Counted from the first letter of the stretch, positions 1 to 11,176 are shown. The stretch: DNA of 64,000 nucleotides from Pedobacter sp. FW305-3-2-15-E-R2A2 (GCF_038446955.1 NZ_CP151803.1:124001-188000); one strand, 5' to 3'. Notes: generated by a model from the sequence alone, not told the origin. Numbers and translations are program-made.

Positions 1-1
1 T

Positions 2-535
2 GTGATGAACTATCCTGGTCAGCATCAGATTCGGGCGCAAAAATCCCCTTTCGTAAAAAATACCGATACGATTCATGTGAACCGTTTCGTTTCCCTGCCT
101 CAATTGGCGGGTGCATTGAGTATCGATGAAGATGATCTGTGCAGTCTGAATCCTTCTTACAAGAAGAAGATTGTTAACGGAACGGAATTGGAACCCAAGC
201 GAATCATTATTCCCAAGGTGAACATGGCCCAGTTTGCACAGATCTATGAAGTGCTAAACAATACGGAGCTGGATGTGAATTCCAATGTGGTCCTGGCAGC
301 TAATGATGACCGCAGGAGGAAGAAGAAGGTGGTAGAACGCCCTTTAGCTGCAGTTTCCTATCATAAAGTCCGACCGGGGCAGACCCTGAGCGCAATTGCG
401 GATCAGTACCATGTCGAAGTTCAGGATTTAAAAGTCTGGAACGGACTCAAAGGCTCCTCCATTGTACCCGGACAAAAACTCAAAGTTCATCACCCTCAGT
501 CTTCCAAAAAGCGAAAAATGGCTATAAAAGGCTAA
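2..535 (+). CDS. C-terminal part of a LysM peptidoglycan-binding protein (probable MltD-like lytic transglycosylase), 5' truncated
   Basis: The frame is open to the window edge, so only the last 177 or so residues are seen. The C-terminal part has a clear LysM repeat (about residues 121-164, beginning YHKVRPGQTLSAIA and ending GQKLKVH). A second, more diverged LysM-like stretch lies near residues 26-72 (IHVNRFVSLPQLAGALSI). A basic linker (RRRKKKVV) separates them. LysM repeats bind the glycan chains of peptidoglycan. In Bacteroidota this arrangement is typical of the tail of MltD-type lytic transglycosylases, but the catalytic domain would lie outside the window, so the enzyme name is inference. 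The TAA stop is followed by an 84-nt gap holding the maeB promoter. Confidence 0.7.
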   Translation: MMNYPGQHQIRAQKSPFVKNTDTIHVNRFVSLPQLAGALSIDEDDLCSLNPSYKKKIVNGTELEPKRIIIPKVNMAQFAQIYEVLNNTELDVNSNVVLAANDDRRRKKKVVERPLAAVSYHKVRPGQTLSAIADQYHVEVQDLKVWNGLKGSSIVPGQKLKVHHPQSSKKRKMAIKG

Positions 536-565
536 TCATTGCTTTTAATCGGTATTCCTTTTTTA

Positions 566-596
566 TTTCAGGGCTAATTAAAAGATTGTAACTTTG
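566..596 (+). promoter_or_regulatory. Probable promoter of maeB (Bacteroidota -33/-7 type)
   Basis: TAACTTTG at 589-596 matches the Bacteroidota -7 consensus TAnnTTTG exactly. TTTC at 566-569 (3 of 4 to TTTG) sits 19 nt upstream. The predicted start of transcription near 601-603 leaves a short leader of under 20 nt before the ATG at 620. The match is seen directly; activity is inferred. Confidence 0.55.
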
Positions 597-619
597 GCCC
601 TTTATAAATGAACTGATTT

Positions 620-2935
620 ATGAGTAAAATTAACAGGAAGCAAGATGCTTTGGACTACCACTCGCAAGGGCGACCGGGGAAAATACAGGTAATACCGACA
701 AAACCAACAAACTCTCAGAGAGATCTGGCATTGGCGTATTCACCAGGTGTAGCTGAACCTTGTTTAAAAATAGCAGAAAACACAGAAGATGTATATAAAT
801 ATACCGCGAAGGGAAACCTGGTTGCGGTAATTAGTAATGGAACAGCGGTTTTAGGTCTTGGTGATATTGGTCCTGAAGCGGGTAAACCTGTGATGGAAGG
901 TAAAGGTCTTCTTTTCAAGATTTTTGCTGATATCGATGTTTTTGACTTAGAGCTGGATACTAAAAATGTTGATGATTTTGTTAAAATCGTAAAAGCCCTT
1001 GAGCCTACTTTTGGCGGGGTGAATCTGGAAGATATTAAAGCACCGGAGTGCTTTGAAATTGAACGTCGCTTAAAAGAGGAAATGAATATTCCTGTCATGC
1101 ACGACGATCAGCATGGTACCGCCATTATCTCTGCAGCAGCATTGATCAATGCCTGCGAATTGCAGAAAAAGAAAATGGATAAGATTAAGATTGTGGTGAA
1201 TGGTGCCGGTGCTGCCGCGATTTCCTGTACCCGTCTTTATGTTTCTTTAGGTGCTAAAAAAGAAAATATCGTGATGTGCGACCGTACTGGCGTGATCCGC
1301 GATAACAGGGCAAACCTGGATGCCATTAAAGCTGAATTTGCGACTTCAAGAGCATTGGTTACCCTGGAAGATGCGATGAAAGATTCTGATGTGTTCATCG
1401 GTCTTTCTTCTGCAGATTGTGTAACGGTAGAGATGTTGAAATCGATGGCCAAAAATCCGATCGTTTTTGCCATGGCAAACCCTAACCCGGAGATTGCTTA
1501 TGAACTGGCCATCAGCTCCCGTAAGGATTTGATTATGGCAACAGGCCGTTCTGACTATCCTAACCAGGTGAACAATGTATTGGGCTTCCCATACATTTTC
1601 AGAGGGGCATTGGATGTAAGGGCTACAAGCATCAATGAGGAGATGAAAATTGCTGCCGTGAAGGCGATTGCGGAACTGGCTAAGAAGTCTGTTCCTGAGG
1701 CCGTAAATATGGCTTACAATGAAAAGAATATTAAATTCGGTAAAGACTATATTATTCCAAAACCAGTGGATTTACGTCTGATGACGAATGTATCTACTGC
1801 AGTGGCTAAAGCAGCAATCGAATCCGGTGTTGCCCGCAAAATCATCACCGACTGGGATGCGTATACGGAAGAGTTGAAACAACGTTTGGGAATGGATGAT
1901 GCGATTATGCGTGCCATTACCAACAAAGCGAAGTCTGACCCTAAACGTGTGGTATTTACAGAGGCTGATAATTACAAGATCCTGAAAGCAGCTCAGATTG
2001 TGAAAGACGAGAATATCGCCATTCCAGTCCTGTTGGGAAATAAAGAAATCATCCAGAAAATTATTGAAGAGAATGCTTTGGAGCTGGACGGCGTGGAGAT
2101 CATGGATCCGTTTTTAGAGCCTGAGCGTATGAAAAAATATGCGGAAGCTTTGTATCAAAAGAGACAAAGAAGAGGGGTGACCTTGTTTGAAGCGAATAAG
2201 TTTTTGCGCGACAGGAATTACTTCGGTGCTTCAATGGTAGAATTTGGTGAGGTAGATGCCATGATTTCTGGTTTGACCAAAAATTATGTGTCTACGATTA
2301 AGCCTGCATTACAGGTGATCGGTACGGAACCAGGTGTAAACCGGGTTGCAGGAATGTACATGATGATGACCAAAAAAGGACCTGTATTTTTTGGGGATAC
2401 TACAGTTAATGTAGACCCTACGGTAGAGGAATTGGTAGACATTACTTTATTGCTGGAACGTGCAGTACGTAAGTTCAATATTCAGCCAAGAATTGCCTTA
2501 CTTTCGTACTCAAACTTCGGTTCGAACGAAGGTGTAGTTCCTGAAAAAGTAAGAAAAGCAGTAAAAATTCTTCACGAAAAGTACCCTGAGATTATCGTAG
2601 ACGGCGAAATGCAAGGAAATTTTGCAATTAACAATTCTTTGCTGAAAGATAACTTTCCTTTTAGTAGCTTAGTAGATGCTCCTGCAAATACTTTGGTATT
2701 CCCGAACCTGGAGTCCGGAAATATCGCTTATAAATTGTTGCAGGAATTAGGCGGTGCTGAAGCGGTAGGTCCAATTCTACTGGGATTGAACAAACCTGTT
2801 CACATTGTACAGTTGGGCAGTTCAGTTCGTGAGATTGTAAATATGGTCACTTTAGCAGTTCTTGATGTTCAGTCGAAAGAACAGGAAGCAAACGCTAAAA
2901 AAGGTGGTTTATTAAAAAGAATAACTAAGAAATAG
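620..2935 (+). CDS. maeB: NADP-dependent malic enzyme with C-terminal phosphotransacetylase-like domain
   Basis: Oxidatively decarboxylates malate to pyruvate with NADP+, in the cytoplasm. The 771 residues fit the long MaeB type: malic enzyme in about 1-430 and a phosphotransacetylase-like domain in about 430-765. Visible malic-enzyme motifs are YSPGVAEPC (about 40-48, catalytic Tyr), the [15 protein letters not shown] segment (catalytic Lys), MHDDQHGTA (metal and substrate binding) and the NAD(P) loop VNGAGAAA near 193. In MaeB proteins the phosphotransacetylase-like part is regulatory rather than a working transacetylase; that is family knowledge. It has its own promoter, ends 5 nt before ruvA, and may be co-transcribed with ruvA and sprA. 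Confidence 0.95.
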   Translation: MSKINRKQDALDYHSQGRPGKIQVIPTKPTNSQRDLALAYSPGVAEPCLKIAENTEDVYKYTAKGNLVAVISNGTAVLGLGDIGPEAGKPVMEGKGLLFKIFADIDVFDLELDTKNVDDFVKIVKALEPTFGGVNLEDIKAPECFEIERRLKEEMNIPVMHDDQHGTAIISAAALINACELQKKKMDKIKIVVNGAGAAAISCTRLYVSLGAKKENIVMCDRTGVIRDNRANLDAIKAEFATSRALVTLEDAMKDSDVFIGLSSADCVTVEMLKSMAKNPIVFAMANPNPEIAYELAISSRKDLIMATGRSDYPNQVNNVLGFPYIFRGALDVRATSINEEMKIAAVKAIAELAKKSVPEAVNMAYNEKNIKFGKDYIIPKPVDLRLMTNVSTAVAKAAIESGVARKIITDWDAYTEELKQRLGMDDAIMRAITNKAKSDPKRVVFTEADNYKILKAAQIVKDENIAIPVLLGNKEIIQKIIEENALELDGVEIMDPFLEPERMKKYAEALYQKRQRRGVTLFEANKFLRDRNYFGASMVEFGEVDAMISGLTKNYVSTIKPALQVIGTEPGVNRVAGMYMMMTKKGPVFFGDTTVNVDPTVEELVDITLLLERAVRKFNIQPRIALLSYSNFGSNEGVVPEKVRKAVKILHEKYPEIIVDGEMQGNFAINNSLLKDNFPFSSLVDAPANTLVFPNLESGNIAYKLLQELGGAEAVGPILLGLNKPVHIVQLGSSVREIVNMVTLAVLDVQSKEQEANAKKGGLLKRITKK

Positions 2936-2940
2936 GAATT

Positions 2941-3525
2941 ATGTTTGAATATATTGATGGTAAGCTGACCTTTAAATGCCCCGCTTATATTGTTGTGGAG
3001 GCCGGAGGAATTGGTTACCATATCAATATTTCACTGAATACTTATAGCAGTCTGGCTGATGTGGAACGCTGCAAGGTGTATACCTGGCTCCATGTTAAAG
3101 AAGATGCACATACTTTATACGGATTTGCAGATGAAGGAGAGCGCAGGCTCTTCCTTCATCTGATCTCTGTTTCCGGAATTGGACCGAATACGGGTAGGAT
3201 GATGCTTTCTTCGATCACGCCTACAGAAATTCAAACGGCTATTGTGAATGGTGATTTGCCTTTAATCCAACGGATTAAGGGAATTGGTGTAAAATCTGCA
3301 CAGCGCTTAGTGCTGGAATTGCAGGATAAATTGAAAAAAGAAGGAACCGGATCTTTGATCGCGGCCCCTCTAAATAATACTGTTAGAGAAGAAGCCTTAT
3401 CGGCCTTGATGATGCTCGGGTTTGCAAAACAACCTGCAGAGAAATCAATTGATAATGCGGTGAAAAACGGTGGTGTAGACTTATCAGTAGAACAAATGAT
3501 TAAAATAGCTTTGAAGAACTTATAA
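2941..3525 (+). CDS. ruvA: Holliday junction branch migration complex subunit RuvA
   Basis: RuvA binds four-way DNA junctions as a tetramer and loads the RuvB motor for branch migration. At 194 aa it has the normal length. The N-terminal OB-fold starts MFEYIDGKL. Two helix-hairpin-helix motifs follow, including SGIGPNTGRMML and IKGIGVKSAQRLVLEL. The C-terminal domain III (about 148-194, EEALSALMMLGF) contacts RuvB. The ATG lies 5 nt after the maeB stop and the stop lies 9 nt before the sprA start, so it sits inside a three-gene transcription unit. ruvB and ruvC are not in the window. Confidence 0.95.
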   Translation: MFEYIDGKLTFKCPAYIVVEAGGIGYHINISLNTYSSLADVERCKVYTWLHVKEDAHTLYGFADEGERRLFLHLISVSGIGPNTGRMMLSSITPTEIQTAIVNGDLPLIQRIKGIGVKSAQRLVLELQDKLKKEGTGSLIAAPLNNTVREEALSALMMLGFAKQPAEKSIDNAVKNGGVDLSVEQMIKIALKNL

Positions 3526-3534
3526 CTTTCTCCC

Positions 3535-6500
3535 TTGAAAACCAGATTAGCGCTCCTTCTTCTTTTTTTTCTCTGCCTTGGCGGACAGCAAGCATTTTCT
3601 CAAACGGGAACCCCGGGAAAAAGAACAGATACCCTTAGAAATTCCTTTAGTCTGAAGGAAAAACAACGATTAGGTCTCAGAAACTTAAACAATTCTTTTC
3701 AACCCCTTCCGGATAATGTGAAGCGGGAAGTCGAATACGACGCGAAGAATAAACGATACATCATCCGGCAATTGATCGGTAACCGCCTTTTTGCCCCTCC
3801 ACAATACCTGACGATTGAAGAATACCAACGCCTGGTGAACAGTGAGATGAAAAGAGACAACTGGCGGATGTACTCCAGTGAAGAATTGAATGAAGTCAGA
3901 AAAAACGGATTCATTCCCAGCCTGAAAATCAATAGTAAGGCTTTTGAACGTATTTTTGGTGGTACCACCATAGATATCCAGCCTCGTGGAGAGGCCGAAC
4001 TGACTTTCCTGGGCAGGATCAATAAAAACGAAAATCCGCTCTTCAATGAACGTCAGCGTGTACAATCAAATTTTGATTTTAACCAGCGCATCCAGATGGA
4101 TGTGATCGGAAATATCGGAACGCGGATGAAGATCAACATGAACTACAATACGGAAGCTCAGTTTGATTTTGAAAACCAGGTGAAACTGGATTATACCGGA
4201 GGAAAGGACGACATCATCCAGAAGATCGAAGCGGGAAATGTAAGCTTGCCGCTGAACACGACGCTGATCAATGGAACACAAGCTTTATTCGGGGTAAAAA
4301 CACAATTGCAATTCGGAAAACTGAGTGTGAGCTCGGTCTTCTCTCAGCAGAAGTCCCAATCCCGGGAAATCCGTATCAATAATGGCGCACAGCAAAATGA
4401 ATTCAGGCTGAGTGCCGACAATTATGAAGCGAATAAACACTATTTCTTAGCGCAATATTTTAGAAATAACTACAATAAAACACTGGCTACACCACCAACG
4501 ATTACCTCGGGTGTACTCATTACCAAAGTGGAAGTCTGGATTACCAATAAAACCGGAAATACGCAGGATTCCAGGGATGTACTCGGCTTTATAGACCTTG
4601 CTGAAAATGCGCCTTATAATCCGGCAATACCAGGAGGAGGCTCAGTGTTGCCTTCCGGTTTTGACAATCCGCAGTTTCCAAGGGCATCCAATACTTTACT
4701 TTCACAATTGCCGCCTGACGCGAGGCAGACCAATTCTAATGCCGTGATCGGCTTCTTTGCAGCGAATGGAGGAACAGACAATTATGCCAAGTTAACTTAC
4801 GCCAGAAAGCTGGCTGACAGGGAGTATACTTTCCATCCTCAACTCGGATACATCTCCTTGAATAACGCTTTAAATACAGATGAAGTATTGACGGTAGCTT
4901 ACCGTTATACCTATCGTGGTGTGGAATATCAGGTGGGGGAATTCACGACAGATGTTTCTTTTGATCAGGCCTCGCCAAAGGTTTTGTTTACCAAATTGCT
5001 GAAGAACGAAACGACAAAAGTGAAACTGCCTACCTGGGACCTGATGATGAAAAACATCTATTCTATAGGTGGTTACCAGATCAGTCCGATGAATTTTAAG
5101 CTGGACATTTTCAGGATTGACGATAAGACGGGTGTAGAAAAACCATACATTGATGAGGGAGAGAAACTTGATGCGGACCGCAGGCCATTGAAGAATAAAC
5201 AATGGATTCAGATCGTTGGTTTAGACCGTTTAAATCAGCAGAAGGAGCGAAGCCCGGATGGGATCTTTGACTTTGAAGCGGAAAATAAGCCATTCGGAGC
5301 TAACCAGAATATTGCTTTCAATACACCTGTTAACAACAATCCTAACAACAACGGCGGAAATACAAATGGTTCCAATACCAATCTGAGTAATTTCTCCACG
5401 AATACCAGTAATGGTTATGTGACCATAGATCCATTGAATGGAAGAATTATCCTTCCTTTTATCGAGCCTTTTGGTAAGGATCTTGCCGATCAGTTTAGTC
5501 CGGCAGAACAAGCGCTGATAGACAAATACACCTATACCGCTTTGTATGATTCGACCAAAGTAATTGCTCAGCAATTGTTCACGAAACAAAACCGTTATGT
5601 GATTAAAGGAGCTTATCAAAGTCAGGTTGCTTCAGAGTTTAGCTTAAATGCGATCAACGTTCCTGAGGGTTCGGTAAAAGTATTTGCCGGAACGATTCCC
5701 TTGCAGGAAGGGGTGGATTATACCGTAGATTACCAGGGTGGAAGGGTTAGAATTCTGAATACCGCCGTTTTGATTTCCGGTCAGCCGATAAAGATTTCTA
5801 CAGAAAATAATGAGCTTTTTGGTTTACAGCAGCGTTCCTTGTTTGGAACACGTCTGGACTATAAGGTAAACAATAAGTTGAATTTGGGAGGTACGATTAT
5901 GAACCTCACTGAAAAGCCACTTACCCCAAAAGTAAACCTTGGGGAAGAACCCATCTCAAATACGATGTGGGGACTGGATCTGAACTATAGCTCGCCTTCC
6001 AGGTTCTTAACAAAGCTGGTGGATAAGTTGCCTTTCATTTCTACAAAAGTTCCTTCCAGCTTTAGTTTCTCCGGAGAGTTTGCACAACTCGTTCCTGGAC
6101 ACCCTTCCGCGCTGAACTTCGGTGGCAAGAAAGGTGGGGTAAGTTACCTGGACGATTTTGAAGCATCACGTTCGGTGATCGACCTGAAAAGTGCTGTGGC
6201 CTGGCAGTTGTCTGGTACGCCTCAGATGTTCTCTGAATCTGCGAGAATGGACGACCTGAGCTATGGCTTTAACAGGGCATTGATCGCTTTTTACAACATT
6301 GATCCTATCTTTTACAACCGGACGGATGCGACGCTTCCTTCCGCATTGAGGAACAATAAAAATGAGCTTTCCAATCACTATGTACGTCAGGTGGTTGAAC
6401 AGGAAGTATTTCCTTTTAAAGAAATCGGAACGGGACAGCCATTTGCTTTGCCAACCTTAGATGTTGCTTTTTATCCGACGGTCCGCGGTCCTTACAATTA

Positions 6501-9500
6501 TACACCAACAGGTTTTGATCCTACAGGTGCATTGAATAACCCACGTAGCCGTTGGGGTGGTTTGTTCAGAAGAATTGAAACCAATGACTTTGAAGCTTTG
6601 AACATTGAGTTTATTGAGCTTTGGGTAATGGATCCCAATATTTATAAACCGAATTCTTTGGGAGGTGATCTGTACTTTAACATTGGCAACATCTCTGAGG
6701 ATATTCTGAAAGACGGACGTAAATCATTGGAGAATGGTTTGCCTGCAGATGGTGATCCTTCAAAATTTGATGAAACGAATTGGGGAAGGGTTCCGAAGTT
6801 GCAACCGGTAGTTCAGGCATTTGACAACGATCCTAATGCGAGAAAAGCACAGGATGTGGGTCTTGATGGAATGGGCAATGCGGATGAGCAACGGAAGTTT
6901 GCGACTTTAATCAACCAGATCAAAGGGCAGTTAAATCCGGATGCTGCTGCTAAAATTGAAAGTGACCCTTCGTCAGATGATTATACCTATTTCAGAGGAC
7001 CGGATCTTGACCGTGAAAATGCAGGGATCTTAAAGCGTTACCAGAAATATAACGGTACAGAAGGAAACTCTAAGACCGCACAGCAGTCGCAGGCCGACCT
7101 GGGCGTAGAAAATTCTGCTTCTACTTCTTTACCTGATGGGGAAGACATCAACAGGGACAACAACATGACGCAGTCTGACGAGTACTTTGAATACAAGGTC
7201 TCTATGCGTCCGGCTGACCTGGTGGTGGGACAAAAATACATCACCGATAAGGTGACTTCACAAGTAAAACTGGCGAATGGACAGACGCAAGCCGTTACCT
7301 GGTATCAGATTCGCATTCCATTGGCACAACCGACAAACGTAGTCGGAGGAATTCAGGATTTTAAATCGATCCGTTTCATCCGGATGTTCATGACCAATTT
7401 CGCAGATACTACGGTATTAAGGTTTGGAAAAATTCAATTGGTAAGAGGAGAGTGGAGACAGTACAATGCCAGTAATGAAGCTTCAAAAACAATTGTTGAC
7501 CCTGCTTTAGGAACGATCAGTCCAGATCAGTCCAAGATCGAAGTGGCAACAGTGAATATTGAAGAAAATGGTAAACGTACACCGATCCCTTATGTGATTC
7601 CTCCGGGGATTGAAAGAGAACGCGATTTCAGTAACTATCGTGGAGATACCCGTCAGAATGAACAGTCTTTATCGGTAACGATCAGGGATCTGAAAGATGG
7701 TTATGGCCGTGCAGCATTTAAAACTGCCTTTAACGATTTCAGATCTTACAAACATTTGGAAATGTACATCCATGCGGAAGCGTTGGGCTCAAACATCTTA
7801 AATGACAATGATCTGAGTGCATTTTTACGCATCGGTACAGACAATCAGGACAACTATTATGAGTATTCACAGCCATTAAGGGTAACACAGCCGGGAACAA
7901 ATGATCCGAACAACATTTGGCCTGAATATAACAAAATGGACATCCAGCTGGAGCTTTTCCAGAAAGCAAAGCTGGCGAGAAATAATGCAAAGACGTCTAC
8001 AGGTGCACCATGGCCAATTAACATTCCCTTTAACTATATTGTAAATGGGAAAGTGATTGTGGTAAAAGGGCAGCCGGACATGAGTAAGGTCAGGGTTTAT
8101 ATGTTGGGGGTAAAGAACCCATATAAAAACGTAACCGGGAATGACGACGGGCTGGATAAAAGTGCGATCATCTGGTTTAATGAGCTTCGTTTAACAGAAT
8201 TTGATGAACGTGGAGGCTGGGCAGCTACGGCCAGGCTGAGTGCGAAACTGGCGGACTTTGCAGATGTGAATGTATCAGGAAGTAAATCGACCATTGGATT
8301 TGGTTCTTTGGAAACCCGGGTGAGTGAAAGAAACAGGGCAGACAATGTCTTCTTTGACATTTCTTCGAGCATGGAGCTGGGTAAGTTTTTCCCTAAGAAA
8401 ACAGGGATCAAGGTGCCTATGTTTGTGAGTTATTCCAGTCAGGTAAGTACGCCTCAGTACAACCCGAGCATGCCGGATATTGAGTTGAAAAATGCACTGG
8501 ATGCCGCAACCAAATCGCAAAGGGATTCTATTTTGAACTTTGCACAGGACTTTACCACCAGAAGCAGCATCAACTTTACCAATGTAAGAAAGGAAAGGAC
8601 CAATCCGGAGCAGAAACCGAAGGTCTGGGATATAGAAAACTTTAATGTCAGCTATGCCTATACCAAGTATTCGCACCGCGACTTTATCGTGGAAAACAAT
8701 TTCCAGAAAACCTACCGCGGTTCCCTGGCTTATAATTATTCCGGGCCGGCAAAAACTTATGAGCCTTTCAAAAAGCTGATCAAGTCGAACACATTGGCGT
8801 TGTTAAAAGATTTTAACTTTAGCCTGATGCCAACGGCAATTAATTTCAGGATTGATGTAGACCGTTTCTATTCGGAAAACAGCCTGAGAAATAATGATCC
8901 GATGAATTCTATTCCGGTGAATACCACGTTTAACAAAAACTTCCTGGTGTCCAGGGTATATGGAATTGCCTGGAACCTGAGTAAATCACTGACACTGGAT
9001 ATTGATGCAACGAATTATTCGATCATTGATGAGCCTTATGGAAGAATTGAAGGATTGAAAAGAGATACTTTATGGCAGAACATGATGAGGTTGGGCAGAA
9101 CAACAGATTATAGCCATAACCTAAACGTAACCTATGCATTGCCAATTAATAAGATTCCAGGCTTAGACTGGATAAATGTGGCTACACGTTATGGCACGAA
9201 TTTCAACTGGCAGACAGAACCACTTTCTACTTTGAGAGATCCAAATATCAATCTCGGAAATACGGTTCAGAACTCGAGAACAATACAGATCAATCCGACT
9301 TTTAACCTGGCTTCACTTTACAATAAATTTGGTTTCGTGAGGAAATCAGGTAGTAGTGCTGCTGATGCGAAACAAACAGGTTCAGGAGTATTGATCGGAT
9401 TGTTAACGAGTATCAAAAATGTGGTGGGTGCTTATACCCAAACCAAAGGAATCTTCCTGCCTGGTTATTTACCGAAAACAAATATTTTCGGGATAGACAA

Positions 9501-10737
9501 TGCGACAGGTGCACCGGGATTAGGGTTTGTTTTGGGAAGTCAGCGGGACATCAGGGAAGAGGCATTGAGGAATGGTTGGATTACGACGGATACTTTACAA
9601 TCTCAGCTGTACATCAATACCCTGAGAGAAGACCTGAGTTTAACGAGTTTAATCGAGCCGATCAAAGACCTGACCATTACGCTGACTGCGAACAGAAATA
9701 AGACGATGAATTATTCTACGAATTTCAGGTATGATGACCTGAGTAAAGAATTCCAGAATTTCAGTCCTTTCACCACTGGTGATTACAGCATTTCCTTCAT
9801 TAGTCTGGGAACGGCATTTTCAGAAAAATCAGGAGCTGCAGTATCTAAATTGTTCAATGAGTTTATGGCGAACAGACAGGTGATCTCTCAGCGCCTGGGA
9901 GAATTGAATCCGAATTCCTCAGGAATAAGAGGTGGAGGTTATGCGGATGGTTATGATAAGAACTCACAGGATGTGGTGATCTCTGCCTTCCTTGCAGCCT
10001 ATTCCGGAAAGAGTGCCTCTTCGGCAAGTCTGAATTCTATGCCTAAAATTCCATTGCCAAACTGGCGTTTGAATTACAGGGGATTAACCCGGATTGCTTT
10101 CCTTGCCGAACATTTCAGCTCTATTGATTTAAGGCATTCTTACCGCTCTGTATACAGCATCAATAGCTTTAACTCTTTATTGAAATATGAGGAGCGTAAT
10201 GGTGGGGTAAGCAGCAGGGATAAAGACGATAATTTCCTTCCGCAGTTGCAATATGCAAGGGTGACGATTGCAGAGCAGTTCTCTCCGCTGATTGGAATAG
10301 ATACCCGCTTAAAGAATAACCTGACGGCGAACTTTGAGATCGGCAGGACACGTTTGTTAGGGCTAAGTATGGCGAACAGCCAGCTGGCACAATTGACGGA
10401 AAATAACCTGGTCTTTGGTCTGGGGTATCGTACTACGAAGTTCAGGTTCCCTTTCGGATTGTTTAAACAATTGAAGATGGACAACAATATGGACTTTAAA
10501 CTGGATGTTGCGGTGAGGGATAACAAAACCGTGATCTACCGTGCTGATGTGACGGAGGCAGAAGTTTCCTCGGGAGCAAAAAACATCACTTTAAGGCCGA
10601 GTGTGGATTATATCCTGAACCAACGCTTTAATGTAAGGGTGTTCTACGATTCGAATATCACGAAGCCTTATACTTCACAGACGTTTAATACCTCATTCAG
10701 CAACTTTGGATTTAGTTTGAGGGTAACGCTGAATTAG
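3535..10737 (+). CDS. sprA: Cell surface protein SprA, type IX secretion system outer-membrane translocon
   Basis: SprA (Sov in Porphyromonas) is the very large outer-membrane beta-barrel through which type IX substrates leave the cell. The start is TTG (MKTRLALLLL), followed by a signal peptide ending near AFSQT; no better start is in reach. The 2,400 residues fit the usual 2,300-2,500. The sequence is rich in Asn, Tyr and beta-strand patterns throughout. Recognisable SprA segments include LGGTIMNLTEKPL, the SYLDDFEAS region near residue 870, and a C-terminal strand ending GFSLRVTLN. It is the largest gene here and indicates that the organism exports proteins and possibly glides by type IX secretion. 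No other T9SS genes are in the window. Confidence 0.93.
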   Translation: MKTRLALLLLFFLCLGGQQAFSQTGTPGKRTDTLRNSFSLKEKQRLGLRNLNNSFQPLPDNVKREVEYDAKNKRYIIRQLIGNRLFAPPQYLTIEEYQRLVNSEMKRDNWRMYSSEELNEVRKNGFIPSLKINSKAFERIFGGTTIDIQPRGEAELTFLGRINKNENPLFNERQRVQSNFDFNQRIQMDVIGNIGTRMKINMNYNTEAQFDFENQVKLDYTGGKDDIIQKIEAGNVSLPLNTTLINGTQALFGVKTQLQFGKLSVSSVFSQQKSQSREIRINNGAQQNEFRLSADNYEANKHYFLAQYFRNNYNKTLATPPTITSGVLITKVEVWITNKTGNTQDSRDVLGFIDLAENAPYNPAIPGGGSVLPSGFDNPQFPRASNTLLSQLPPDARQTNSNAVIGFFAANGGTDNYAKLTYARKLADREYTFHPQLGYISLNNALNTDEVLTVAYRYTYRGVEYQVGEFTTDVSFDQASPKVLFTKLLKNETTKVKLPTWDLMMKNIYSIGGYQISPMNFKLDIFRIDDKTGVEKPYIDEGEKLDADRRPLKNKQWIQIVGLDRLNQQKERSPDGIFDFEAENKPFGANQNIAFNTPVNNNPNNNGGNTNGSNTNLSNFSTNTSNGYVTIDPLNGRIILPFIEPFGKDLADQFSPAEQALIDKYTYTALYDSTKVIAQQLFTKQNRYVIKGAYQSQVASEFSLNAINVPEGSVKVFAGTIPLQEGVDYTVDYQGGRVRILNTAVLISGQPIKISTENNELFGLQQRSLFGTRLDYKVNNKLNLGGTIMNLTEKPLTPKVNLGEEPISNTMWGLDLNYSSPSRFLTKLVDKLPFISTKVPSSFSFSGEFAQLVPGHPSALNFGGKKGGVSYLDDFEASRSVIDLKSAVAWQLSGTPQMFSESARMDDLSYGFNRALIAFYNIDPIFYNRTDATLPSALRNNKNELSNHYVRQVVEQEVFPFKEIGTGQPFALPTLDVAFYPTVRGPYNYTPTGFDPTGALNNPRSRWGGLFRRIETNDFEALNIEFIELWVMDPNIYKPNSLGGDLYFNIGNISEDILKDGRKSLENGLPADGDPSKFDETNWGRVPKLQPVVQAFDNDPNARKAQDVGLDGMGNADEQRKFATLINQIKGQLNPDAAAKIESDPSSDDYTYFRGPDLDRENAGILKRYQKYNGTEGNSKTAQQSQADLGVENSASTSLPDGEDINRDNNMTQSDEYFEYKVSMRPADLVVGQKYITDKVTSQVKLANGQTQAVTWYQIRIPLAQPTNVVGGIQDFKSIRFIRMFMTNFADTTVLRFGKIQLVRGEWRQYNASNEASKTIVDPALGTISPDQSKIEVATVNIEENGKRTPIPYVIPPGIERERDFSNYRGDTRQNEQSLSVTIRDLKDGYGRAAFKTAFNDFRSYKHLEMYIHAEALGSNILNDNDLSAFLRIGTDNQDNYYEYSQPLRVTQPGTNDPNNIWPEYNKMDIQLELFQKAKLARNNAKTSTGAPWPINIPFNYIVNGKVIVVKGQPDMSKVRVYMLGVKNPYKNVTGNDDGLDKSAIIWFNELRLTEFDERGGWAATARLSAKLADFADVNVSGSKSTIGFGSLETRVSERNRADNVFFDISSSMELGKFFPKKTGIKVPMFVSYSSQVSTPQYNPSMPDIELKNALDAATKSQRDSILNFAQDFTTRSSINFTNVRKERTNPEQKPKVWDIENFNVSYAYTKYSHRDFIVENNFQKTYRGSLAYNYSGPAKTYEPFKKLIKSNTLALLKDFNFSLMPTAINFRIDVDRFYSENSLRNNDPMNSIPVNTTFNKNFLVSRVYGIAWNLSKSLTLDIDATNYSIIDEPYGRIEGLKRDTLWQNMMRLGRTTDYSHNLNVTYALPINKIPGLDWINVATRYGTNFNWQTEPLSTLRDPNINLGNTVQNSRTIQINPTFNLASLYNKFGFVRKSGSSAADAKQTGSGVLIGLLTSIKNVVGAYTQTKGIFLPGYLPKTNIFGIDNATGAPGLGFVLGSQRDIREEALRNGWITTDTLQSQLYINTLREDLSLTSLIEPIKDLTITLTANRNKTMNYSTNFRYDDLSKEFQNFSPFTTGDYSISFISLGTAFSEKSGAAVSKLFNEFMANRQVISQRLGELNPNSSGIRGGGYADGYDKNSQDVVISAFLAAYSGKSASSASLNSMPKIPLPNWRLNYRGLTRIAFLAEHFSSIDLRHSYRSVYSINSFNSLLKYEERNGGVSSRDKDDNFLPQLQYARVTIAEQFSPLIGIDTRLKNNLTANFEIGRTRLLGLSMANSQLAQLTENNLVFGLGYRTTKFRFPFGLFKQLKMDNNMDFKLDVAVRDNKTVIYRADVTEAEVSSGAKNITLRPSVDYILNQRFNVRVFYDSNITKPYTSQTFNTSFSNFGFSLRVTLN

Positions 10738-10740
10738 GCA

Positions 10741-10771
10741 TTGTTATAAATGCGCAGATTAATTACCTTTG
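10741..10771 (+). promoter_or_regulatory. Probable promoter of gcvH
   Basis: TACCTTTG at 10764-10771 matches the -7 consensus exactly, and TTG at 10741-10743 lies 20 nt upstream as a -33 half. The predicted start falls near 10777, leaving about 15 nt before the ATG at 10793. A TTG at 10769 that could pass as a start codon lies inside the -7 box. Confidence 0.55.
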
Positions 10772-10792
10772 AAAATAAAAATAAATATACAC

Positions 10793-11173
10793 ATGAATTT
10801 TCCATCAGAATTAAAGTACACTAAAGACCACGAATGGGTTAAGATTGAAGGTAACGAGGCCTATATCGGTATTACTGATTTTGCACAACGTGAGTTAGGT
10901 GATATTGTATACATCGATATTAATACCGTGGGTGATGAAGTAGGCAAAGACGATGTTTTCGGAACAGTAGAAGCTGTTAAAACCGTATCTGATTTGTTTA
11001 TGCCGGTAACTGCAACCGTATTGGAAACCAACCCGGAATTGAATGACAATCCTGAACTGGTAAACGCTGATCCTTATGGAAAAGGCTGGATGGTTAAAGT
11101 AACGATCTCTGATGCTTCACAAGTGGATGGTTTATTAGATGCTGATGCTTACAAAGCCCTTGTTGGAGCTTAA
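10793..11173 (+). CDS. gcvH: Glycine cleavage system H protein
   Basis: GcvH carries the aminomethyl group on a lipoyl-lysine between the P, T and L proteins of glycine cleavage. From ATG 10793 ([15 protein letters not shown]) the protein is 126 aa, the standard length. The lipoylation site is the Lys in [11 protein letters not shown] (about 58-68). The C-terminus [11 protein letters not shown] is typical. I prefer this ATG to the in-frame TTG at 10769 because that TTG is part of the predicted -7 element and would add eight unusual residues. A VanZ-like gene follows after 3 nt. The other glycine cleavage genes are not in the window. Confidence 0.95.
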   Translation: MNFPSELKYTKDHEWVKIEGNEAYIGITDFAQRELGDIVYIDINTVGDEVGKDDVFGTVEAVKTVSDLFMPVTATVLETNPELNDNPELVNADPYGKGWMVKVTISDASQVDGLLDADAYKALVGA

Positions 11174-11176
11174 TCA

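Noticed and set aside
3685..10526. Many minus-strand open frames across sprA
   Set aside because: They are shadows of the 7.2-kb sprA frame, with no independent start signals and low-complexity translations.
10769..10792. Upstream TTG start for gcvH
   Set aside because: The codon is part of the exact -7 box TACCTTTG and would extend GcvH beyond its standard 126 residues.
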